Part shown: positions 21,941 to 31,144 of the stretch, piece after piece
Layout of the letters: each line of letters starts with the position of its first letter
How positions within the stretch are numbered: the first letter of the stretch is position 1
Assembly: GCF_002994745.2 (NCBI RefSeq)
Contig: NC_037094.1
Coordinates: 9,386,501-9,450,500 of the forward strand
Direction of reading: 5' to 3'
Source: Rosa chinensis
Taxonomy: Eukaryota; Streptophyta; Magnoliopsida; Rosales; Rosaceae
Length of the DNA stretch: 64,000 nt
Translations under genes and position numbers: made by a program
Notes under the pieces: generated by a model
Told to the model about the DNA's origin: nothing
What the model saw: the letters and a program-made list of their open reading frames with translations, nothing else
The model's database searches: none

Positions 21941-23790
21941 TGATGCGCTCAAAGCAAGCGCGCAATTTAACTCTGAAATGTCGTTAGTAATATAAGTAAG
22001 TAGGGATCGTTCTATTCCGGGGATTGAGGGTACACTTGTAATTGTGAAACAAATAAAGAAAAGTATTATTTACAAAAATAAAATAAAGAATATAAATATA
22101 TACAATTGTATAAACAAATAAAGAATTAAAATAATAAAGTATTATTTACAAAAATAAAATAAAGAATATAAATATATACAATTGTATAAACAAATAAAGA
22201 ATTAAAATAATAAAGTATTATTTACAAAAATAAAATAAAGAATAAATATATACAAGTAAACACAAATAAAGGGGGGGTTTAAGATTTATAGAATTGAAAA
22301 TTAAGATAAATAAAATAAAGAAAATGTAAAAACATATATACAAGGGTGGATCAAAACCACATCCATATGCAAGAAATCCAATTACAATTCATATAGTTGA
22401 TTTTAAATGTCATGAGAGAGGAGTTGATCATGTGAAACATTCGAAAGCAAATGAATTCCCATATTTTACTTTTCAATGCTAATTAACCTAAGCGAAAGCA
22501 CCTAGATTAATCCTATCAAACATGCAATCAAGCCCTAGAAAGCTAGTCAATCATGACATGTTCAACGCATTACACATAGTGAAAGGCTATCAACTCAAGT
22601 GTACAACTTAGTATGGAAAAGTCCACCTAATTGCAATTCTCTTTAATTAAATTCGGTCTTTGCACAAAACCTTTACTACTTTGATTCAAGTTTACACAAA
22701 ACGAAAAGTCGATTTCATGTTCTTAAACCTAGCACCATTCATATCAAAACCCTAAGTGTTTGCAACCACATAAGATTAAAATACAAAAGTTTTCTATCAT
22801 GCAAATTTAATTAAACAAACCCACATAAGCAACATAAAAATCGACATATAGAAATCACAACTTTATCTCAAAACATATAAACGGGCTTTAAACTTTGCCC
22901 TTAACATTATTTGTTAACTAGAATTCATAGTTCTACAAATCTAAACAAAGAAAACCAAAAGAAATTACAAGGAAAAAGATAGAATTACACCATGAAGGGA
23001 GTGGATGATGAAGAGCTTGAGACATTGATCTTGAATCTTTAAAGCAAGACTTCACTATCACGGCACAAGGTGGATGATGACGGCTAGGAGGCTTTATGGC
23101 TTCTTCTTCTCTTCTTCTCTTTGCTTAAAAATGCAGAAACTTAAAACTAGAGAATGGAAAATGAAAATGGAAAGGAAATGGTGAGACAAGAAGATGGAAT
23201 GGATGAAGGAATGTTTGGGAAAATGGAAAGGAAATGGTGAGACAAGGAGATGAAATGGATGAAGGAATGTGTTTTGGAATGAGAGGAGAAGGTGTTTATA
23301 TAGGGAAGAAAAAGAAGAGTGAAATGATGAGTGGAAGAAAAATAATGAAAGTGGAGTATGTTAGTGTGAGTAATGATGGAGAAAACATGATGATTACACC
23401 CTAAAACATGGAATGTTTTTGGGTGATGATGATGGTGGATTAGTGTGAGAAATGATGGAGAAAACATGATGATTACACCCTAAAACATGGAATGTTTTTG
23501 GGTGATGATGATGGTGGATTAGTGTGAGAAATGATGGAGAAAACATGATGATTACACCCTAAAAGATGGAATATTTTTGGGTGATGATGATGATGGATTT
23601 CCTACTCATTTACTTCAATTTTATCTCCACCATTTGTAGGTAAGTGTGGACATAATGCTCATTTCACCATCATTTACTCCAATGTACCTAAGAAAATAGA
23701 AATTCAGTTAAAAATCGATTCGTTAAGGAATTAACTAAGCAAAATGTGAGGAATTAACTATTAAAATACCACATTAAAATGCTCCTATCA
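21941..23790 (-). repeat. 3' LTR of element C (1850 bp)
   Basis: Begins TGATGCGCTC and ends GCTCCTATCA as written on the plus strand. It contains AT-rich tandem repeats of about 76 bp near 22057-22250, a roughly 60-bp duplication near 23165-23265 and three 79-bp tandem units at 23364-23600. Confidence 0.93.
23364..23600. repeat. 79-bp tandem repeat, three units, in the C LTR
   Basis: Units begin with GTGTGAG at 23364, 23443 and 23522. The third unit is slightly diverged. The same array is present in the other LTR (about 30263-30499). It lies upstream of the minus-strand TATATAAA site in element orientation and could be an enhancer-type array. Confidence 0.9.
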
Positions 23791-23808
23791 AATTCCCCCA
23801 CACTTAGC
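23791..23808 (-). promoter_or_regulatory. polypurine-like tract of element C
   Basis: Plus-strand AATTCCCCCACACTTAG (minus-strand CTAAGTGTGGGGGAATT) lies directly inside the left LTR, the expected position for the plus-strand primer of a minus-oriented element. Confidence 0.65.
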
Positions 23809-25826
23809 TTTTGCTAGTCCCTTAGCAAAATCAAAACACAAAACACAATAAAGACTCAACAAAAAGTAAGTAAATGACTCTACTGCCCCTAACTGTTGTC
23901 TCAGAGACTCTAAACTCATGGCTTTCACGTTAAACACTTAATCAAAATCACATAGATAATTCCAAAGTTATTAAACGTGTGACACTCATATGACTAAGTA
24001 AGATATGGAGAACTTAAGTTATACAGTGAATGATAGCATGTTTCGAACAAGTCCAATCCAAACTCACAGGGCATACTCTCGATTTTTCTCTCAGAAATGG
24101 CTATGCTTAAAAGCTTCACACTCAAGTATATGCAAGAGAACAAATTGTAAGGCAACAAACAGCTTGCATATTTCATCAATAAAAGCATTTTGTGAAGAAT
24201 TTTTAAAGACCTCATGAAATGACTAAGTGCACAAATGGACCTAAACCATAAGCTCGACTGCGTGACTGACTCCACTAACCAAAGACTGCCCATCTCAAGG
24301 ATCAAGTTAGCACTTAAAACAGGTTGTAATGGGGCTAAGCTAGGGTTTTCGAAATGAAGATTAAGGATACAAAAAAAATCCTAAGGACCTAGCAGAGCAT
24401 ATAAGGATCACCTTATGTCATCATTTTTGTAGACCAAATATCATTGTTTTGGGCCAAACCTTCACTCTAACCAACATGGGAATGGACAAAGGCATAATTT
24501 TCAATTTTGAGCCTTCTACAAATTTGAAAGTCCAAAACCACACTTCAATAATTTCCCAAGAGTTTTCTTTTCAATTTTTTCTTCTCTTTTGTCGCTTTTC
24601 TTTCTTTCTTTCTTTCTTTTTTTCTTTTTCAAGGCAAAATTTTTTTTTTCTTTTTTTTTTCTTCTTGGATTTTCCCCACCCCACACTTGTCTTTCATCGT
24701 CACCCCTACATACTATGTCATGCTCTACTAAGTCCTTAAGACAAGGGTAGAGATATCATGTACTAAGCTCATGGTAGGGTAGTGAGGGTGATGAAACAAA
24801 GGTTTTCAAAGTAGGCTCAAAGGGGTTCATTCTAAGGAGTCCCACGACGGGCACAATTGGGGACACATGCTTGTTTGGCTATGGTGGTTACCCTAATGCC
24901 TTCTATCCTATCCAGGATCAGTGCATATTATGGCATACAAGTTTTGACAGTCACAACAGCCGAGTTCTAGTACTCTCTAGTCCATTAAAATCTATGGCAC
25001 ATGATCATTGGATTTTCAAAAGAATGATGAGGTTTTGCAAATATAGCCATGAAATTCTGAATTTATCAGTAAGCACTCGAAAAGAAAGTATTTTAGCTCA
25101 ACAGCTCACTTAGGGTCAAATGAATCAGACTTAATCCTAGCATGCTTAATGAACCAAGTTACAATCCTATCTCAAATCTTCATACAAGCATCACAATGTT
25201 GATTAACCACATAATTCAATTAAGTTCTATTTTGATTGTGAAAACCTTCAGCCATGAATTCGGAGACATGTTCATCCTAGACGTTAGGAGCATCCTAAGA
25301 CTCAAACACACAAAAACACTCTAAAACCAACAATTTTTTTTTTTTTTTTTACAATTTAATTTAATTTCAACACTTAGGTACAGGAACAGGGAGTCTCGAT
25401 GTGCAATGGGACTGAAACAGCTACCCTTTTTCAAGACTATGTTTAATCCAATATACCTTAGTGTATCACAACATCAATTAAAAACACAATAAAAACACAA
25501 TCCAACATCAACTATTTTTTTTTTTTTTTTTATATACTAACTACTAAAAACACAATAAAGCAATAATCCTTCCCCCATACTTAATTCATGCATTGTCCTC
25601 AATGTATAAACAAATATAAATCATGCAAAGCATAAATCAAGCATAGAAGAGAAAGTTAACACAACGAAACCTAAAACAAGCTAAAATTCATGAAAATAAA
25701 ATAGAAGGAAGAGTTCAAGAAAGCAAATCTGCGTTTGATGGCTCCTCCACAGCTACAGTTGAAATGGGTTGCCTCCCATGCAGCGCTTAATGTTTAAAGT
25801 CTTTCAGCCTAGACTTGTACCTCCAT
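23809..25826. other. internal non-coding stretch of element C
   Basis: AT-rich sequence with several poly-T tracts (near 24640-24660, 25327-25350 and 25513-25532). No retroviral-type domain is found in any frame. Parts are still alignable by eye to the old remnant at 42720-44050. 25565-25825 is one member of a direct repeat pair with 27815-28065. Confidence 0.7.
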
Positions 25827-26357
25827 TTACTCCTTTGGAGGAGCGGTATGCGGGCGAGTGGCAGCCCTCTTGCTGGTTTCAGCTTCCTGAGTAGGGTTCT
25901 CATGGTGTGATGCAGTAGTGTCCTTGCGAGGAAACCCAGGAGGATAACTCTGTAAGTTATTGACTTCCTGAGCAAGCTTGTTTATTGCAGTGTGACAGCG
26001 GATCAAAGAGCAGTTCATCTCAGAGATGTAATCGATCATGCAATTGACTCTCCAATCTGTCACCATAATACCATCGCGGAGAGAGGAACGCAAATCATCA
26101 ATCAAATCCGACAAGCTTTCCAGGGTGGCCATAGGCCGAGGAGCACGAGCAGCTGGTGAGGAAGAAGACTCTCCGGGATGCAGTCTGGGAGAGCGACGAG
26201 GTAGAGGAGGGGGACTGCGGGTACGCTCACGGATAGGACGATGGTCCCATGGACGAGTAAGCCCAGCTCTAGTGGCCGCTTGACGACCTTCTTCCTCCAA
26301 AGAGAGAATACGACGTTGATTGACGCCCCTGCGAGGAGTAACCTTGGTTCGAGCCAT
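25827..26357 (-). CDS. ORF of unknown function in element C
   Basis: About 176 residues from the ATG at 26357 (an upstream in-frame start at 26396 is possible). The N-terminal part is basic with arginine- and proline-rich runs (SPPPLPRRSPRLHPGES), followed by a more ordinary region (LESLSDLIDDLRSSLRDG, CHTAINKLAQEVNNL) that could form a helix or coiled coil. It lies on the coding strand of element C, between the primer site and the polypurine tract, where a gag-like protein would be. No zinc knuckle or known domain is recognised. It may be a degenerate gag or an unrelated accessory ORF. Whether it is translated cannot be judged from the sequence. Confidence 0.4.
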   Translation of the reverse strand: MARTKVTPRRGVNQRRILSLEEEGRQAATRAGLTRPWDHRPIRERTRSPPPLPRRSPRLHPGESSSSPAARAPRPMATLESLSDLIDDLRSSLRDGIMVTDWRVNCMIDYISEMNCSLIRCHTAINKLAQEVNNLQSYPPGFPRKDTTASHHENPTQEAETSKRAATRPHTAPPKE

Positions 26358-26562
26358 GAGGAAGTAGAAGGAATTTGAAACTGCACGCTTAGACAAACCT
26401 TAGTAAAATCTGGAGGAGACAAAAAAGGATGTATATGTAAAGCACAAAATAGGGTAGAAATCTCAACAGACACACGGTTTTAACAAAGCTTCTCCGGGAA
26501 GGAGAAGAGTTATGACAGTTCACGGCCCAAGAAACACGTATGCACATGAAAAACTCCCCCAC

Positions 26563-26731
26563 GCGTAAATATTCCTTTCTTTTCCTGGATTAATGGCAAT
26601 TAGACCTGCTTTCGGCTGTAGCTTGTCTGTCACAGCTCCTCGAGATTTGTTTGGTTCCCCCACGTGTCCTTTCTTTTCCTGGATTTATGGCATGTTTTCG
26701 GCTATAGCTTGTCTGTCACAGCTCCTCGTGT
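26563..26731 (+). repeat. two-copy repeat upstream of the WUS-type gene
   Basis: A block of about 65-70 bp (CCTTTCTTTTCCTGGATT... to ...GCTTGTCTGTCACAGCTCCT) occurs at about 26574-26642 and again at 26668-26729. Each copy is preceded by CCCCCACG(C/T)GT. The second of these gives a CACGTG G-box-like hexamer near 26661. The repeat lies 110-270 bases before the TATA-like site and may be promoter sequence captured together with the gene. Confidence 0.75.
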
Positions 26732-26838
26732 CCTCCACGCGTCAACAGCTTTTCCGTGTTTTCGGGTGACTTTAATCCAACGCGTAGATTTAATCTCAGA
26801 GATCGTCGATCCAACGGTGGAGATCTGCTCACTCGTTC

Positions 26839-26846
26839 TATAAATA
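26839..26846 (+). promoter_or_regulatory. TATA-like site of the WUS-type gene
   Basis: TATAAATA lies 118 bases before the ATG at 26957, on the same strand as the ORF and opposite to the element C promoter. Confidence 0.5.
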
Positions 26847-26956
26847 GGTGCATTCTGAGCGACTGTTCACTCCAAAAGAAAATTCTTCCGAGTTCCAGCC
26901 TTTCTCTCTCAACCCTTCAGCCTTTCTTTCAAAACCCAAATCATTTCTTCATCAAC

Positions 26957-27631
26957 ATGGAACCACGAACTCTGCAACTAATGGAGTTACAAACCCAGCA
27001 ACAAATGGAATTACAAGCCCAGCAACCAACCGAGGAGGGAGGAAGCATCCAAGCAGCCGGGAGTAGTAACCGGTGGGCTCCCACACCGCCTCAACTAAGA
27101 ATCCTCAAGGGCCTTTACTATGATAAGGGTTTTAAGTACCCAACTCCAGAGCAGATTCAAGAGATCTGCCTTCATCTGAAACAGTATGGGCAGATCGAGG
27201 ACAAGAACGTCTTCTTTTGGTTCCAGAACCTCAAGGCTCGTGAGAGGCAGAAGTTGAAGGAATTTCGGAACGTTCCGGTTGGTGGATCTCTCGATCTCAA
27301 TTTTGGATCCACTAGTTCTACTGATGATGGTAGATCCATTGATCTAAACTTTGGGTCACGTGTCGGCTATGGTGTTGACCCATATTCCTCCTCACCCTTC
27401 AACACTAATACCAGTACTGCCTCCTTTGGCACAACAGGAGGACAATCTTTCATGGAACAACGAGGAGGAGATCACCAGGAGATTGAAACCCTTCCACTAT
27501 TCCCCATGCATGGTGAGGACATCTTTGGCAACATGAAGACTACTTCCGAGGGAGGTAGCGGCTATGGCGGTGACTCTCGCATTTCCCTTGAGCTCAGCCT
27601 CAACTCCTACGGAAATGCAGACATAGCTTAG
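26957..27631 (+). CDS. WUSCHEL-type homeobox protein, intronless, carried inside element C
   Basis: A single uninterrupted frame of 224 residues. From about residue 38 it has a WOX-type homeodomain: RWAPTPPQLRILKGLYY, then PTPEQIQEI, YGQIEDKNVFFWFQN and KARERQK. Spacing matches WUS. The recognition-helix WFQN is kept, but the next residue, normally H in WUS (WFQNHKARERQK), is L. Towards the C terminus it has the WUS box (TLPLFPMHGED) and an EAR-like end (SLELSLN). The WUS-box wording points to the WUS clade rather than WOX4/5/1/3. Two extra LDLNFGS/IDLNFGS segments resemble DLN-type repression motifs. The family normally acts as a nuclear transcription factor in stem-cell control. Plant WUS genes normally have introns, so the intronless form suggests a processed copy or an intron-free relative. 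It reads opposite to elements C and B. No stop or frameshift is seen. Expression is unknown. Confidence 0.88.
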   Translation: MEPRTLQLMELQTQQQMELQAQQPTEEGGSIQAAGSSNRWAPTPPQLRILKGLYYDKGFKYPTPEQIQEICLHLKQYGQIEDKNVFFWFQNLKARERQKLKEFRNVPVGGSLDLNFGSTSSTDDGRSIDLNFGSRVGYGVDPYSSSPFNTNTSTASFGTTGGQSFMEQRGGDHQEIETLPLFPMHGEDIFGNMKTTSEGGSGYGGDSRISLELSLNSYGNADIA

Positions 27632-27645
27632 TATAGTGTATAAAG

Positions 27646-27676
<31 letters not shown>

Positions 27677-28817
27677 AGCTGAATTTAATAAGACAGAATG
27701 AATGCAATTTTTTTTTTTTAATTTATTTATTTATTTATTTTTTATATAAAGGACTCAAAAATAAAAGACAAATATAAATATATATTGGACTCAAAATGAA
27801 AGACAAAAATATAAATCTCTTCCCCCACACTTAAATATTGCATTATCTTCAATGTAATCAATTAAAAGCGTGCAATGAAATAAGTAAGCATAGATAGAAG
27901 ACATTTACGAAAACAAATCCTAAAATAAAAACAATAGAGAAAAATGAAAAATAAAAAGAAATAGGGAAAGAGAAAGCAAATCTGATTATATTCTGAATTG
28001 GGTTGCCTCCCAAGTAGCGCTTGTATTTTACGTCTTGCAGCCAGACGGTACCTACATTAAATAAAGTTAGTAACTATAATTAACAAAGAAATACAAAATA
28101 AAAACAAGTATAAATATTAATTACAAACTACAAGTATAATTAACAAGTATATTGTATATAAGACACAAGTTAAGTACTCAAGTGAGTATAAAACGTGAAA
28201 AGTATTTTTACAAGTTTAAAGTATGAAACAACAAAATAATTTACACGTATAGAGTATTCACAAGTATTTCTTTTATTATAAACATTATTGATATCGAATC
28301 AAATTCCAAGCGGTAAATCAAGTGGACGTGCGGCCCAAGTATAGTCGCCTAGACACAAACTCCCTTTCAAATCGTTTGGGCAACCTTACTGAAATGGCCA
28401 GGTGGGGGAGGACGAACACGAGAGGAAAAATCCATTTTGGCATGAGCTACTCCCACATAGTGGTTTAGGCCCATTTGTAAGCACTTCTGGATTCAAAAAC
28501 CCGTCATGAACGTTGTCCCCTTCCTAGACACCATTCCACATAGGCTATACTTACTAAGATGAAAAAGTTCATAAGTGTGAAGACAGTTCAACAAGTGTTA
28601 ATAAAGGCCGCCCTCAACCTTAAGGGACCTGAGCTAGGTACCAATAAGGGGTTTAGGCCAATATTAACAAAAGAGACTTCACCTATTCCTCTCAATTTAC
28701 AACCTACAATTAAAATTCGTGTTCAATAATATAAATAATATTTAAACTAAGTTTTAAACAATTTATATACAACAAATATATACAATAAATGACACAATTT
28801 AACAAGTGATTTTTCAA
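27632..28817. other. internal non-coding stretch of element C, right part
   Basis: Starts with a T run (about 27647-27672) just after the WUS-type stop, then AT-rich DNA. 27815-28065 is an imperfect direct repeat of 25565-25825, including the shared CTTCCCCCAYACTTAA and GGGTTGCCTCCCA blocks. No gene is seen. Confidence 0.65.
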
Positions 28818-28835
28818 TCCCCGGCAACGGCGCCA
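28818..28835 (-). promoter_or_regulatory. primer-binding site of element C
   Basis: The minus strand reads TGGCGCCGTTGCCGGGGA five bases inside the right LTR. I associate this 18-mer with Tat/Ogre-type plant retrotransposons, where a tRNA-Arg primer has been proposed. Confidence 0.75.
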
Positions 28836-28840
28836 AAAAT

Positions 28841-30689
28841 TGATGCGCTCAAAGCAAGCGCGCAATTTAACCCTGAAATGTCGTTAGTAATATAAGTAAG
28901 TAGGGATCGTTCTATTCCGGGGATTGAGGGTACACTTGTAATTGTGAAACAAATAAAGAAAAGTATTATTTACAAAAATAAAATAAAGAATATAAATATA
29001 TACAATTGTATAAACAAATAAAGAATTAAAATAATAAAGTATTATTTACAAAAATAAAATAAAGAATATAAATATATACAATTGTATAAACAAATAAAGA
29101 ATTAAAATAATAAAGTATTATTTACAAAAATAAAATAAAGAATAAATATATACAAGTAAACACAAATAAAGGGGGGTTTAAGATTTATAGAATTGAAAAT
29201 TAAGATAAATAAAATAAAGAAAATGTAAAAACATATATACAAGGGTGGATCAAAACCACATCCATATGCAAGAAATCCAATTACAATTCATATAGTTGAT
29301 TTTAAATGTCATGAGAGAGGAGTTGATCATGTGAAACATTCGAAAGCAAATGAATTCTCATATTTTACTTTTCAATGCTAATTAACCTAAGCGAAAGCAC
29401 CTAGATTAATCCTATCAAACATGCAATCAAGCCCTAGAAAGCTAGTCAATCATGACATGTTCAACGCATTACACATAGTGAAAGGCTATCAACTCAAGTG
29501 TACAACTTAGTATGGAAAAGTCCACCTAATTGCAATTCTCTTTAATTAAATTCGGTCTTTGCACAAAACCTTTACTACTTTGATTCAAGTTTACACAAAA
29601 CGAAAAGTCGATTTCATGTTCTTAAACCTAGCACCATTCATATCAAAACCCTAAGTGTTTGCAACCACATAAGATTAAAATACAAAAGTTTTCTATCATG
29701 CAAATTTAATTAAACAAACCCACATAAGCAACATAAAAATCGACATATAGAAATCACAACTTTATCTCAAAACATATAAACGGGCTTTAAACTTTGCCCT
29801 TAACATTATTTGTTAACTAGAATTCATAGTTCTACAAATCTAAACAAAGAAAACCAAAAGAAATTACAAGGAAAAAGATAGAATTACACCATGAAGGGAG
29901 TGGATGATGAAGAGCTTGAGACATTGATCTTGAATCTTTAAAGCAAGACTTCACTATCACGGCACAAGGTGGATGATGACGGCTAGGAGGCTTTATGGCT
30001 TCTTCTTCTCTTCTTCTCTTTGCTTAAAAATGCAGAAACTTAAAACTAGAGAATGGAAAATGAAAATGGAAAGGAAATGGTGAGACAAGAAGATGGAATG
30101 GATGAAGGAATGTTTGGGAAAATGGAAAGGAAATGGTGAGACAAGGAGATGAAATGGATGAAGGAATGTGTTTTGGAATGAGAGGAGAAGGTGTTTATAT
30201 AGGGAAGAAAAAGAAGAGTGAAATGATGAGTGGAAGAAAAATAATGAAAGTGGAGTATGTTAGTGTGAGTAATGATGGAGAAAACATGATGATTACACCC
30301 TAAAACATGGAATGTTTTTGGGTGATGATGATGGTGGATTAGTGTGAGAAATGATGGAGAAAACATGATGATTACACCCTAAAACATGGAATGTTTTTGG
30401 GTGATGATGATGGTGGATTAGTGTGAGAAATGATGGAGAAAACATGATGATTACACCCTAAAAGATGGAATATTTTTGGGTGATGATGATGATGGATTTC
30501 CTACTCATTTACTTCAATTTTATCTCCACCATTTGTAGGTAAGTGTGGACATAATGCTCATTTCACCATCATTTACTCCAATGTACCTAAGAAAATAGAA
30601 ATTCAGTTAAAAATCGATTCGTTAAGGAATTAACTAAGCAAAATGTGAGGAATTAACTATTAAAATACCACATTAAAATGCTCCTATCA
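28841..30689 (-). repeat. 5' LTR of element C (1849 bp)
   Basis: Differs from the 3' LTR by AACCCTGAAATG versus AACTCTGAAATG near 28872, one G fewer in the G run near 29172 and GAATTCTCAT versus GAATTCCCAT near 29352. A minus-strand TATATAAA promoter-like site lies at 30194-30201. Confidence 0.93.
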
Positions 30690-30694
30690 GTCTC

Positions 30695-31144
30695 TTTGAC
30701 ATAACCATAATCCGGAATATTTTCATGAGATGGATTAATTGTATCGATGATTAATGGATTATTTTGTGCCAAACTCGCTTTCTTTCTTGGGCGAGAATCC
30801 ATCGAACCAATGGGCCTCCCGCGCTTCCTGGCTGGAGCCATGGGTCTAGCCACTACGTCACCCATATAGGGGACGTTGGCGCCATTCTTATGTACTCTTG
30901 AGATGGCATCATGTCCTCTAGTGTTAGGGACATCAATCCTTGCAGGCACATTTGCAGCAGGTATATGTGATCTTGTCACTTTAGCGATATCAGAAAACGC
31001 ATCAGGCATTGATTCTGCTACGTTCTGAAGATCGAGAATCCTCCGCACTTCTATTTCAGATTGTGCTGTTCGAGGATCAAGATGAGACAGAGTGGGGACA
31101 AACCACGACAATTCCTGTCTTTTCTGTTGAACATTACTGTTCAT
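30695..31144 (-). pseudogene. post-integrase linker of element B pol
   Basis: About 150 residues (NVQQKRQELSWFVPTLSH, SRPRKKASLAQNNPLIIDT) form the low-complexity linker between integrase and RT. It is one frame off the integrase ORF because the preceding G run has one base fewer than in element A. It is cut at 30694 by element C and resumes at 21940. Confidence 0.8.

Larger units (their letters stand above)
21941..30689 (-). mobile_element. large LTR retrotransposon without gag-pol, nested in element B (element C)
   Basis: LTRs of 1850 and 1849 bp (21941-23790 and 28841-30689) flank about 5.05 kb of internal DNA. I see only two substitutions and one single-base indel between the LTRs, so the insertion is very recent. 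The primer-binding site next to the right LTR (28818-28835) reads TGGCGCCGTTGCCGGGGA on the minus strand. I associate this with Tat/Ogre-type Ty3/gypsy elements and their large non-autonomous derivatives. A TGTGGGGGAATT polypurine-like tract lies next to the left LTR, so the element reads on the minus strand. No protease, RT, integrase or RNase H was seen, so it must rely on a partner. The internal region holds a minus-strand ORF (25827-26357) and, on the plus strand, a WUSCHEL-type homeobox ORF (26957-27631). Confidence 0.92.

Noticed and set aside
23147..23467. 106-codon histidine/serine-rich ORF, present also at 30046-30366
   Set aside because: It lies inside the C LTR across its tandem repeats and is duplicated only because LTRs come in pairs.
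26320..26357. Histone-H3-like start (MARTK...) of the ORF in element C
   Set aside because: Only the first five residues resemble the H3 tail. The rest has no histone fold, so this is chance.
27647..27672. Long T run after the WUS-type stop taken as a retrogene poly(A) tail
   Set aside because: On the plus strand, the strand of the gene, it is T and not A, so it cannot be the tail of the sense mRNA. T runs are common throughout element C.
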